Shown here in pieces: positions 1 through 7,057 of a DNA stretch of 11,139 bases. The stretch comes from Bacteroidales bacterium (GTDB lineage Bacteria; Bacteroidota; Bacteroidia; Bacteroidales; UBA932). The notes below the pieces were generated by a model. It had not been told where the DNA came from. It ran no database searches and worked only from the letters and a program-made list of their open reading frames with translations. A program made the translations under genes and the position numbers. Position 1 is the first letter of the stretch; every line of letters starts with the position of its first letter. Location of the stretch: assembly GCA_024401915.1 (NCBI GenBank), contig JAKSKA010000028.1, positions 1-11,139 on the forward strand, in the 5' to 3' direction.

Positions 1-147
1 GAACTGACCGCAGATACCGCCGACCATGCCGGAGTTCTCGTCAGTGATTTTGCCGTTCAGGGCAGAAGTCGTCATCTGCGCGTAGGCGGAGACGACAAAA
101 AGTGCTGACGCCAGAGACGCCAACAAAACCTTGAATGATTTTTTCAT
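1..147 (-). CDS. N-terminus of secreted, probable TonB-dependent outer-membrane protein (partial)
   Basis: Reading leftward from an ATG at 147, 49 codons stay open to the window edge, so only the N-terminus is present. The start MKKSFKVLLASLASALFVV followed by SAYAQ is a textbook signal peptide: lysines, a hydrophobic core, then an AxA-type cleavage site before Gln. The mature part begins MTTSALNGKITDEN, which resembles the first strand of the carboxypeptidase-regulatory-like domain that opens many Oar- or SusC-like TonB-dependent receptors of Bacteroidota. That assignment is inference from about 15 residues. The following GMVGGICGQF is less typical, so another secreted protein is possible. 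A promoter element at 184-191 fits this gene. It diverges from metK. Confidence 0.6.
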   Translation of the reverse strand, partial: MKKSFKVLLASLASALFVVSAYAQMTTSALNGKITDENSGMVGGICGQF

Positions 148-183
148 AAACAATGATTAAATTGTTAGAATATTATTGTGTCG

Positions 184-191
184 CAAAGTTA
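184..191 (-). promoter_or_regulatory. Bacteroidota -7 promoter element for the leftward secreted-protein gene
   Basis: On the minus strand this reads TAACTTTG, an exact match to the TAnnTTTG -7 element used by the Bacteroidota primary sigma factor. It lies 36 bases upstream of the ATG at 147 in an AT-rich gap, which would give a 5' leader of about 30 bases. No good -33 TTTG box is seen at the usual spacing. Confidence 0.6.
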
Positions 192-248
192 ATTCACAAA
201 TTGAATTTAACGAATAATTTCAGCAATAAATATTCGGATATTTTTTAC

Positions 249-256
249 TATCTTTG
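249..256 (+). promoter_or_regulatory. Bacteroidota -7 promoter element for metK
   Basis: TATCTTTG matches TAnnTTTG exactly and sits in the AT-rich gap before metK. The adjoining bases give TATCTTTGCAC, identical to the element before lolD at 9121. Transcription would start at about 260-263, just upstream of the riboswitch helix that begins at 272. The -33 box is not obvious. Confidence 0.7.
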
Positions 257-271
257 CACCCCATTACCCCA

Positions 272-322
272 ACGAGGAAAGATTTGTATGCTTGCAACCT
301 GGTCCAAAAATGCTAAAAAATG
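272..322 (+). promoter_or_regulatory. SAM-II-type riboswitch in the metK leader
   Basis: The leader matches the conserved pattern of the SAM-II (SAM-alpha, metA-type) riboswitch as I recall it: GATTTG (281-286), GCTTGCA (290-296), an A-rich joining stretch (306-310) and GCTAAAAA (312-319). A P1 helix can form between ACGAGG (272-277) and CCTGGT (298-303), with one mismatch in six pairs. A pseudoknot is possible between GTAU (286-289) and AUGC (310-313), plus UUG (292-294) with CAA (305-307). The metK ATG at 320 directly follows the conserved GCTAAAAA. Binding of S-adenosylmethionine would therefore be expected to stabilise the pseudoknot and hide the start codon, switching translation off. 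The motif match and pairings are seen; ligand and mechanism come from family knowledge. Confidence 0.82.
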
Positions 323-1585
323 AATTATCTATTTACATCGGAGTCAGGCTCCGAAGGTCATCCCGACAAGGTCGCTGACCGCATTTCAGACGCAATCCTA
401 GACGAATACCTCAGGCAAGACCCTGACGCAAGGGTGGCCTGCGAAACCTTCTGCACCACGGATTTCGTAATCGTGGCCGGAGAGATCTCGGCCCGTGAGG
501 GCGTCAGCGTGGACATTGAGAAGACGATACGCAGAACGATACGCAGCATAGGCTACGACCGTCCGGAGCTCGGTTTCAGCGCAGACGGCTGCGAGGTCCA
601 GGTCCGCATCCACCGACAAAGCGGCGACATCGCGCGCGGAGTGAGCCGCGAAAAAGCCGAAGAACAAGGAGCCGGAGATCAGGGAATGATGTTCGGATAC
701 GCCTGCCGCGACACGGAGGACTATATGCCCTTCGCCGTTTACCTGTCACACAGGCTGCTCAGGACGCTGGCCGACATACGCCACAACGAGCCGCAGCTGA
801 TGCCCTATCTCCGTCCCGACGCAAAATCACAGTTCACGATAGAGTTCTCCGGGCGCCACAAGCCGTTGAAGATCAAGACCATCGTCCTTTCCACCCAGCA
901 CGACGAGTTCGACACTGACGAAAGGATGCAGGAGAAGATAAAGGCCGACGTGGAGAACATCGTCATCCCCAGACTGATCGCCTCCCTGCCCGAAGGAACC
1001 GCAAGGCTCTTCAATTCCGGGTACGAGCTCTTCGTCAACCCGACAGGCAAGTTCGTTCTGGGCGGTCCCGCCGGCGACACCGGGCTCACCGGACGCAAGA
1101 TCATCGTAGACACCTACGGCGGACGCGGAGCGCACGGCGGCGGAGCATTCTCCGGCAAGGACCCCTCGAAAGTGGACCGCAGCGCCGCATACGCCGCCCG
1201 TCACATAGCCAAGAACCTCGTGGCGGCAGGTGTGGCTGACGAATGTCTCGTCCAGCTCGCATACGCCATCGGAAAGCCCGACCCGGTCAGCATCTTCGTC
1301 GACACCTACGGCACAGCACACGTGAAACCGGAGAACAACAACGGCATCTCTGACGCTGCAGGCGAGGCCACCGACGCCTACATCGCATCGAAGATCAGCG
1401 GAATCTGGAACCTGCGGCCGGCTGCAATCGTGGAGCGTTTCGGCCTGAAAAAACCGATCTACGAGCCCACGGCCTGCTACGGCCATCTCGGACGCACGCC
1501 CTACGTCAAGGGCGGCATCCACTTCTTCGCCTGGGAGGAACTCGACGAGGTGGAGAACGTGAAGAAGGCTTTCAGGATCGGCTGA
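320..1585 (+). CDS. metK: S-adenosylmethionine synthase
   Basis: The cytoplasmic enzyme makes S-adenosylmethionine from ATP and methionine, supplying the methyl donor used for example by TrmN6 encoded further right. The 421-residue protein has the family motifs in order: SEGHPDK at residues 11-17 (ATP and Mg binding), GAGDQG at 117-122, and the glycine-rich loop GGGAFSGKDPSK at 273-284. It also keeps the C-terminal YGHLGR region. The length is typical of Bacteroidota MetK, which is longer than the 384-residue E. coli enzyme. The usually conserved Val in SESVSEGHPDK is Gly here (residue 10). The start at 320 is fixed by the N-terminal MNYLFTSES homology and by the SAM-II element ending next to it. 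Its stop lies only four bases from the stop of the convergent phosphatase gene, and no hairpin terminator is seen between them. Confidence 0.97.
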   Translation: MNYLFTSESGSEGHPDKVADRISDAILDEYLRQDPDARVACETFCTTDFVIVAGEISAREGVSVDIEKTIRRTIRSIGYDRPELGFSADGCEVQVRIHRQSGDIARGVSREKAEEQGAGDQGMMFGYACRDTEDYMPFAVYLSHRLLRTLADIRHNEPQLMPYLRPDAKSQFTIEFSGRHKPLKIKTIVLSTQHDEFDTDERMQEKIKADVENIVIPRLIASLPEGTARLFNSGYELFVNPTGKFVLGGPAGDTGLTGRKIIVDTYGGRGAHGGGAFSGKDPSKVDRSAAYAARHIAKNLVAAGVADECLVQLAYAIGKPDPVSIFVDTYGTAHVKPENNNGISDAAGEATDAYIASKISGIWNLRPAAIVERFGLKKPIYEPTACYGHLGRTPYVKGGIHFFAWEELDEVENVKKAFRIG

Positions 1586-1589
1586 AAAT

Positions 1590-2882
1590 CTACCTTGCCC
1601 TTGCTGCCGCAATCAGATCGCGGCAACTCGAACGCAGGTCGTCCCAGCGGTAATACTTGCCCGAGACGCTCTGGAGAGGCAGCGTGACCTCGCGGTCGTT
1701 GTGGACCAGTTTGAAGATCACATCGCCGGCCCTGTTCCTGTAGAACACGAAGTACAGGGTCGAAGCCATAGGGATCTCGTAGCTGCGGAACACCTCCGGA
1801 ATGGCATCGGCGCTCTCCGGCATCCTGCCCATACCATCAGCTTTCAGCATAGTGAGCAGGGCAATGACGATGGAGTCGTGGCCGAAGCGGAGACGCACGA
1901 AAGGCCTGCCGAGTGCCATATCTTCCTCGCAGCGGTCCAGGAAATGCTCGAGCACGGGCATATCCGTGTAACGGTCGCCGCCGAAAGTCAGCCAATACCA
2001 GTAATTGTCCCACTCCCAGAGCCCGTACAGCTCGGAAGGCAGGAACGCGTCCATCATATCCACTCCGGTATCGGTGTCCTGCGCATTCATTATGAAGTTG
2101 TACAGGTCCGAGACGAAGAGCAGCGGCTCCCCGAGGGTGCGGAGATAATCCATACTCGTGAAGATGCGTCCGAGTATGGCCTCATAGGCGACGTGTTCGC
2201 GCCCGAAAGTCAGATAACAGCCTCCCCAGGGGTCCAGATAGCTCATTTTGCCATCGTTGGGATCGACGCCGCGATAGTGGGGATTGAGTTTCGCGTGGGG
2301 ATTGAGCTCGTCGAGCGTGGACACGCTGGCGGACTCGGTAATCCGGAGCCCCGGGTACATATCCTTGAGCGACAGGCAGAAAGAGCTCATACTCATTGCG
2401 CAGCGCATCAGGAGGGTGGAGCTTGCGCTGACCTCGGTCCCCGCCCCGAACACCTCGGGATAGGCGGCACCGATCCTCTGCGCTATGCGCTTGTGCTGTT
2501 CCCAGCCTTTTTCGCTCAGGTCGCCGACGTGGTGGCGCGTCTGGTCATAATGGGCCTGCACGCGGGCATAGAGGTCCTTGCCGTAAGGGGTCAGCTTCCC
2601 GTCGCGTTCAGCATTGGCGAAAAGGTCCAGGACCTTGTCGTTGAAGCCCTGGAACTCGATGTAACGGGCTCCGTGGCGGCCGTAGTGGCTGATATAGAAC
2701 GGAGTATAGCCTTTCGGGGCCGGTGTCAGCTCGGGGTCGGAAAAATCATAGAGCGCATACACGCCGCCGGCCTTGAGAGGGTCGGCTTCTATCGCTTCGC
2801 GGGCCGAAGGAGTCTGGGCCGACGCGGAAAAAGCGCAAAGGAGGGAAATGAGAGTTAGTATCGTTCTTTTCATAATCATCAT
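1590..2882 (-). CDS. Exported histidine-type acid phosphatase (branch 2, phytase/MINPP-like)
   Basis: The 430-residue protein belongs to the histidine acid phosphatase clan. These enzymes remove phosphate from esters such as inositol phosphates, sugar phosphates or nucleotides through a phospho-histidine. The nucleophile motif RHGAR is at residues 69-73 (His70). The proton-donor HD dipeptide is at 335-336 in RFGHDS, rather than the HAE form typical of MINPP. Residues 4-23 (MKRTILTLISLLCAFSASAQ) form a signal peptide, so it acts outside the cytoplasm, probably in the periplasm. The first ATG at 2882 overlaps the ispE stop as ATGA; a second start at 2873 (residue 4) gives a cleaner signal peptide, and either could be used. 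It is the last gene of the suf-containing operon. The substrate cannot be read from the sequence. Confidence 0.88.
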   Translation of the reverse strand: MMIMKRTILTLISLLCAFSASAQTPSAREAIEADPLKAGGVYALYDFSDPELTPAPKGYTPFYISHYGRHGARYIEFQGFNDKVLDLFANAERDGKLTPYGKDLYARVQAHYDQTRHHVGDLSEKGWEQHKRIAQRIGAAYPEVFGAGTEVSASSTLLMRCAMSMSSFCLSLKDMYPGLRITESASVSTLDELNPHAKLNPHYRGVDPNDGKMSYLDPWGGCYLTFGREHVAYEAILGRIFTSMDYLRTLGEPLLFVSDLYNFIMNAQDTDTGVDMMDAFLPSELYGLWEWDNYWYWLTFGGDRYTDMPVLEHFLDRCEEDMALGRPFVRLRFGHDSIVIALLTMLKADGMGRMPESADAIPEVFRSYEIPMASTLYFVFYRNRAGDVIFKLVHNDREVTLPLQSVSGKYYRWDDLRSSCRDLIAAARAR

Positions 2883-3670
2883 TGTTTGCGGAACAGTCCG
2901 AACACTGCCGAACCTGAGCCGGACATTGCTGAATAAACCGCACCATCGTCATACAGGCGCTGCTTGAGCGCGGGGATTTCGGGGTGGAGAGGGAACACCG
3001 TCGACTCGAAATCATTCACAAGCCGCCCTTTCCACTCGTCCACAGGGCGACGGAGTATCGATTCCAGAGGCTCCGACCCAAGGGTTCCGAGCACCTCGCG
3101 GGTGCGGATCCCGGCATAGGCCTCGCGCGTGCTGACCGCGACTCCGGCGGGAATGGCCACACGCAGTTCCCAGCCTTCCAGGTCGAGGTCGAAAGGTTCG
3201 AGTATCTCGCCCCTCCCGCGGCCCATCATCGGGCGGTCATATACGAAAAAGGCGCAGTCGCTGCCCAGGGAGGCGGCGTAGGAAGCGAGCGCTGCATCGT
3301 CGAGACCGAGGGAGAAAAGCCCGTTCAGGGCGCGCAGCGTGAATGCCGCATCGGAGGAGCCTCCCCCGAGACCGGCGCCCACGGGAGCGTGCTTCTCAAG
3401 ACGTATGTGGACCGGCTGCACCTGCGGGAAATCGGCTTTCAGAGCCCTCCAGGCACGGACGGTGAGGTCGCTCATCGGGTCCCAGTCCACTCCCCCCTCC
3501 TTCTGTATCTCTATCGACACGTCGGCGGCGGAAGGTGTGGGAACGATCTCCAGGGTGTCAGTGATCCCGAAGTAAGGGATGAAGAGGGTCTCCAGTTCGT
3601 GGAACCCGTCGGGACGGCGCCTGATGACGCTCAGGCCGAGATTGAGCTTGACGTTGGGGTGAAGTATCAT
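2879..3670 (-). CDS. ispE: 4-diphosphocytidyl-2-C-methyl-D-erythritol kinase
   Basis: This GHMP-family kinase phosphorylates CDP-methylerythritol in the non-mevalonate (MEP) isoprenoid pathway in the cytoplasm. The 263-residue protein shows the N-terminal substrate-binding segment with Lys8 and Asn10, RRRPDGFHELET at residues 17-28, the ATP loop PVGAGLGGGSSDAA at 96-109 with the probable catalytic Asp107, and the C-terminal GHMP motif MSGSGSAVFG at 249-258. The length is slightly short of the usual 280-290 residues but all motifs are present. It overlaps sufD upstream and the phosphatase gene downstream by four bases each (ATGA), implying translational coupling. Sharing a transcript with suf genes is notable, because IspG and IspH of the same pathway are Fe-S enzymes. 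Confidence 0.95.
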   Translation of the reverse strand: MILHPNVKLNLGLSVIRRRPDGFHELETLFIPYFGITDTLEIVPTPSAADVSIEIQKEGGVDWDPMSDLTVRAWRALKADFPQVQPVHIRLEKHAPVGAGLGGGSSDAAFTLRALNGLFSLGLDDAALASYAASLGSDCAFFVYDRPMMGRGRGEILEPFDLDLEGWELRVAIPAGVAVSTREAYAGIRTREVLGTLGSEPLESILRRPVDEWKGRLVNDFESTVFPLHPEIPALKQRLYDDGAVYSAMSGSGSAVFGLFRKQ

Positions 3671-4257
3671 AAGCGTTCCAGCAGCTCCTCCTGCAGCTCC
3701 TCAGGCAGTCTGGAAACCACCGGATGGAGGAATGAAATGACCTGGAGCCTGCGCGCCTCCTGCTCCGGAATGCCGCGCGAACGCATATAGAACTGCTCGT
3801 CAGCGCTGAGGAAGCCTGTCGTCGCACCGTGGGAGCACTCCACGTCATCGGCGTAGATCTCCAGCTGCGGCAGGGTCTCGACGCAGGCGGTGGGGCTCAG
3901 AAGCAGGGAATGGTTCTCCTGGTAGGCCTTGGTGCGCTGTGCATCCTGCGCGACGTAGACGAGGCCGCCGAAGCGGAAGAAGGAGTTGCCGGAAGCGACG
4001 CCCTTGAAAAGCTGGCGTGACACGCTGCCGCCGCAGTTGTGGCGCACGCCGACATTGAGGGACGCTTTCGTATCCCCGTCGCAGACATACACGCCGCCGA
4101 GGTCCACGACGGCGCCGGGACCGTTGATGTCTATGCGCAGCGAGGTGTCCGCACTCACGCCCGGGAGGATGACGAAATCCAGCTTCAGGCTCTCTCCCTC
4201 CCCCACTTCGATACTGGCGGGCACGCTGTCGCGTCCTATGATGAACAGCCTATCCAT
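3667..4257 (-). CDS. sufD: Half-length SufD, Fe-S cluster assembly scaffold subunit
   Basis: SufD pairs with SufB and two SufC ATPases in the SufBC2D scaffold that builds Fe-S clusters in the cytoplasm. This copy has only 196 residues, against about 420-450 for usual SufD. It consists of the beta-helix core (roughly residues 15-150) and the C-terminal helical SufC-contact region (about 153-196, with RGIPEQEARR). The N-terminal helical domain is absent. The conserved ECSHGATTG segment at 140-148 is kept, and His143 corresponds to the functionally important His360 of E. coli SufD. The start ATG at 4257 overlaps the end of sufC by eight bases, so no missing upstream exon-like piece or frameshift can supply the lost half. 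It overlaps ispE by four bases. Identity as SufD rather than a second SufB follows from His143 and its position after sufC. Confidence 0.9.
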   Translation of the reverse strand: MDRLFIIGRDSVPASIEVGEGESLKLDFVILPGVSADTSLRIDINGPGAVVDLGGVYVCDGDTKASLNVGVRHNCGGSVSRQLFKGVASGNSFFRFGGLVYVAQDAQRTKAYQENHSLLLSPTACVETLPQLEIYADDVECSHGATTGFLSADEQFYMRSRGIPEQEARRLQVISFLHPVVSRLPEELQEELLERL

Positions 4258-5008
4258 TTATCGCGTCGTATCCGTTCTTTTCTATCAGGTCCACCAGCTC
4301 GCGTCCGCCCGTCTTCACGATGCGCCCGTCCTTCAGGACGTGGACGACATCGGGGACGATCAGTTCGAGAAGGCGCTGGTAGTGGGTTATCACTATGGCC
4401 GAGGTCTCCGGGCTGCGGAGCGCGTTCACGCCTTCGGCAACCGTCCTCAGCGCATCCACGTCGAGGCCGGAATCCGTCTCGTCGAGTATGCTGAGCGCGG
4501 GTTCGAGCATAGCCATCTGGAAGATCTCGTTCCTCTTCTTCTCACCGCCGGAGAATCCGACGTTGACCTCCCTCTTGGCGAATTCACCCTTCATCCCCAC
4601 GAAGGCCATCTTCTCCTTCATCATCTTCAGGAACTCGCCTGCGCTCAATTCACTCTGTCCGAGAGCCTTGCGGCGGGCCTGGACGGCCGTTTTCATAAAG
4701 TTGGTGATACTTACACCGGGGATTTCCACAGGGTACTGGAAGCTGAGGAAGATGCCGGCCCACGAGCGCTCCTCGGGAGCCATCGCGAGCAGGTCACGCC
4801 CGTTGTAGCTTATGGTGCCGGAGCTCACCTTGTAGTCCGGACGTCCTGCGAGGACGGCGCTCAAAGTGGATTTCCCGGCTCCGTTGGGGCCCATTATGGC
4901 GTGGATTTCTCCCTTGCGCATTGTAAGGTTCACGCCCTTGAGTATCTCCTTGCCTTCTATTCCGGCGTGGAGATCCCTGATTTCAAGCAGATCATTCATT
5001 TCTTCCAA
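4250..5008 (-). CDS. sufC: Fe-S assembly ABC-type ATPase SufC
   Basis: SufC is the cytoplasmic ATPase that drives conformational change in the SufBCD scaffold; it has no membrane partner. The 252-residue protein has Walker A GPNGAGKST at 40-48, the Q-loop Gln91, the Suf-specific signature FSGGEKKR at 152-159, Walker B LSILDETDSGLD at 172-183 and the switch His209. Two starts are close: ATG at 5008 ([10 protein letters not shown]) and ATG at 4999 (MNDLLEI). The second lines up better with usual SufC N-termini, which start at about the LEI motif. Either start lies inside the end of pnuC (overlap 17 or 8 bases), and the gene overlaps sufD by 8 bases, so translation is probably coupled across all three. 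Confidence 0.97.
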   Translation of the reverse strand: MEEMNDLLEIRDLHAGIEGKEILKGVNLTMRKGEIHAIMGPNGAGKSTLSAVLAGRPDYKVSSGTISYNGRDLLAMAPEERSWAGIFLSFQYPVEIPGVSITNFMKTAVQARRKALGQSELSAGEFLKMMKEKMAFVGMKGEFAKREVNVGFSGGEKKRNEIFQMAMLEPALSILDETDSGLDVDALRTVAEGVNALRSPETSAIVITHYQRLLELIVPDVVHVLKDGRIVKTGGRELVDLIEKNGYDAING

Positions 5009-5597
5009 GCATTTTTCTCCAGTTTGTCAGTGCCCATATTCCGTTCACGAGATAGAGCAGGCTGACAGCCGGCATAAAGTACAGGCCGGACTTAAGATAC
5101 AGGACTATGTTGGCCGCATTGACCACGAGCCAGACGAGCCAGCACTCCCAATTCTTCCTCGCGCTCAGGAACTGTGCGAGGAAAGTGAACATCAATATAA
5201 ATGAATCCAGCACCGGCGATGGGTCGGGAGCGAAAGTCCCGGGCCACCTCTGCGGCAGCGATTCCAAGACCAGGGCCCAGATGAGGCCGCAGCCTATTAT
5301 GACGATGGCGACTATCGGCCAGCGTTTCAGTCCCAGCGAACTGACCTTCAGCTTTTCGGGGTCCGCCGCACTCCTTTCGTCCTCCGCCGGATGGGTCCAG
5401 CGCCAGTGGCCGTAGGCGTTGAGCGCAAAGGCTACGGGCTGCAGGATCATCGCACTGTAGAGGTGCTGCCTCCAGAAAAGGATGAACAGGAAGACGTTAT
5501 AGACATAGCCGACCCAGAAGTTCAGCTTTGAATTCCTCCCCGCGAGAAAGACGCAGGTAAGGCCGAGAACGGCTGATATGATCTCCACTACGCTCAT
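4992..5597 (-). CDS. pnuC: PnuC-family vitamin transporter (nicotinamide riboside or thiamine type)
   Basis: PnuC proteins are inner-membrane facilitators that let nicotinamide riboside, or in relatives (PnuT, PnuX) thiamine or riboflavin, enter the cell, where a kinase traps it. The 201-residue protein shows about seven hydrophobic segments, near residues 3-19, 28-43, 47-65, 93-111, 131-145, 150-168 and 171-190. Family signs are NAYGHWRW at 60-67 after the third segment, the Trp/Tyr/Asn-rich substrate-site segments FWVGYVYNV (27-35) and [16 protein letters not shown] (153-168), and the closing WRK. The start overlaps the sufB stop as ATGA and the end overlaps sufC. It therefore sits between sufB and sufC, an unusual place. 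Substrate specificity cannot be decided from the sequence; the symbol names the family. Confidence 0.85.
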   Translation of the reverse strand: MSVVEIISAVLGLTCVFLAGRNSKLNFWVGYVYNVFLFILFWRQHLYSAMILQPVAFALNAYGHWRWTHPAEDERSAADPEKLKVSSLGLKRWPIVAIVIIGCGLIWALVLESLPQRWPGTFAPDPSPVLDSFILMFTFLAQFLSARKNWECWLVWLVVNAANIVLYLKSGLYFMPAVSLLYLVNGIWALTNWRKMLGRNE

Positions 5598-7045
5598 CCT
5601 ATCGCCCCCTCAAGAGATACGGAAAGAAGTTTGCGGGCCTCGACGGCGAATTCCATAGGCAGCCGTGAGAGGACCTCGCTGGCATAGCCGTTCACGATGA
5701 GTCCCACCGCTTCCTCCGGAGCGATGCCCCTCTGGTTGCAGTAGAAAAGCTGGTCCTCGCTTATCTTGGACGTCGTGGCCTCGTGTTCGACGATGGCTCC
5801 GGCGTTGGCGTTGCGTATCACCGGGAAGGTGTGTGCCCCGCATTTCGAGCCGATCAGCAGGGAGTCGCACTGCGAGTGGTTGCGGGCTCCGTCGGCACCT
5901 GGATTTATGCGCACAAGGCCGCGGTAGCTGTTCTGGCTGTAGCCGGCGCTGATGCCCTTGGAGACGATGCGGCTGCGTGTTCCCTTGCCGATGTGTATCA
6001 TCTTCGTGCCCGTGTCGGCCTGCTGCCTGTTGTTTGTCAGCGCCACGCTGTAGAACTCCGAGGAGCTGTAGTCGCCTTTCAGGATGGTGGACGGATATTT
6101 CCAGGTTATGGCGGAGCCGGTCTCGACCTGGGTCCAGCTCAAGTGGGAGCCGCTGCCCTTGCAGATGCCCCGCTTCGTAACGAGGTTGAGTATGCCGCCG
6201 CGCCCCTCGGCGTCGCCCGGATACCAGTTCTGGACGGTGCTGTAGCGCACGTCTGCGTCTTTTTCGACAATGATCTCGACCACAGCCGCGTGGAGCTGGT
6301 TCTCGTCGCGCATCGGCGCCGTGCAGCCCTCCATATAGCTGAGGTCCGAGCCCTCGTCGGCAACGATGAGGGTGCGCTCGAACTGGCCGGTGCCGCTGGC
6401 GTTGATACGGAAATAGCTGCTCAGGGCCATAGGGCACTTCACGCCCTTGGGGATGTAGCAGAACGAGCCGTCGGAGAAGACGGCGGAGTTCAGGGCCGCA
6501 TAGAAATTGTCGCCGACCGACACCACGCTCGCAAGATACTTGCGCACCAGGTCCGGATGTTCACGCACGGCTTCGGCGAAGGAGCAGAAGATTATCCCCT
6601 TCTCCTCGAGGGTCTTGCGGAAGGTGGTCTTCACGCTAACCGAGTCGAAGACGGCATCGACGGCCACCTGCTGCTCCTTTGGTTTCACCCCGGCAAGCGC
6701 CTCCCTCTCGTTCAGGGGGATGCCGAGCTTGTCGAAGGTCTCCATAAGGGCCGGGTCTATCTCCGTCGGACGGTCCTCGTCGCGCCTGGGGGCCGCGTAA
6801 TAGATGATATCCTGATAATCTATCTCGGGAAGGTCCAGATGACCCCAGCGTGGGGCCTTCATCGTCTTCCACTTGCGGAAGGCATCAAGACGGAATTCAA
6901 GAAGCCATCCGGGCTCACCCTTCTTCGAGGAAATGAGCCTTATGATATCTTCGCTGAGTCCTTTTGGAACGAACTCCTGCTCGACTTCGGTTACGAAGCC
7001 TTCCTTATACTCCTGCGATGTCAGTTCGTTCAGAATCCCGTCCAT
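5594..7045 (-). CDS. sufB: Fe-S cluster assembly scaffold protein SufB
   Basis: SufB is the central scaffold subunit that receives sulfur and assembles nascent Fe-S clusters in the cytoplasm. The 483-residue protein is full length for the family. Its N-terminal half has the typical EYKEGF and [13 protein letters not shown] segments (about residues 12-60) and [12 protein letters not shown] (about 75-86). The C-terminal half carries NSVCDSLL-type sequence (here [16 protein letters not shown]) starting with Cys393 and [15 protein letters not shown] with Glu422. The 29-residue spacing equals that of the catalytic Cys405/Glu434 pair of E. coli SufB. It begins 12 bases after the stop of the exported EEP-family gene and overlaps pnuC by four bases. 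No SufS, SufE or SufU gene is in this window. Confidence 0.97.
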   Translation of the reverse strand: MDGILNELTSQEYKEGFVTEVEQEFVPKGLSEDIIRLISSKKGEPGWLLEFRLDAFRKWKTMKAPRWGHLDLPEIDYQDIIYYAAPRRDEDRPTEIDPALMETFDKLGIPLNEREALAGVKPKEQQVAVDAVFDSVSVKTTFRKTLEEKGIIFCSFAEAVREHPDLVRKYLASVVSVGDNFYAALNSAVFSDGSFCYIPKGVKCPMALSSYFRINASGTGQFERTLIVADEGSDLSYMEGCTAPMRDENQLHAAVVEIIVEKDADVRYSTVQNWYPGDAEGRGGILNLVTKRGICKGSGSHLSWTQVETGSAITWKYPSTILKGDYSSSEFYSVALTNNRQQADTGTKMIHIGKGTRSRIVSKGISAGYSQNSYRGLVRINPGADGARNHSQCDSLLIGSKCGAHTFPVIRNANAGAIVEHEATTSKISEDQLFYCNQRGIAPEEAVGLIVNGYASEVLSRLPMEFAVEARKLLSVSLEGAIG

Positions 7046-7057
7046 CCCTGCCGTTTT

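Noticed and set aside
1701..2858. A 385-codon + strand open frame antisense to the acid phosphatase gene
   Set aside because: Shadow of the real minus-strand gene, which has a signal peptide and the RHGAR and HD motifs; the + strand translation is low-complexity in character and lacks recognisable features.
3667..4257. Frameshift or pseudogene explanation for the short SufD
   Set aside because: The gene starts within the end of sufC, has no internal stop, and keeps the conserved His and C-terminal helices; no remnant of the missing domain is seen in other frames.
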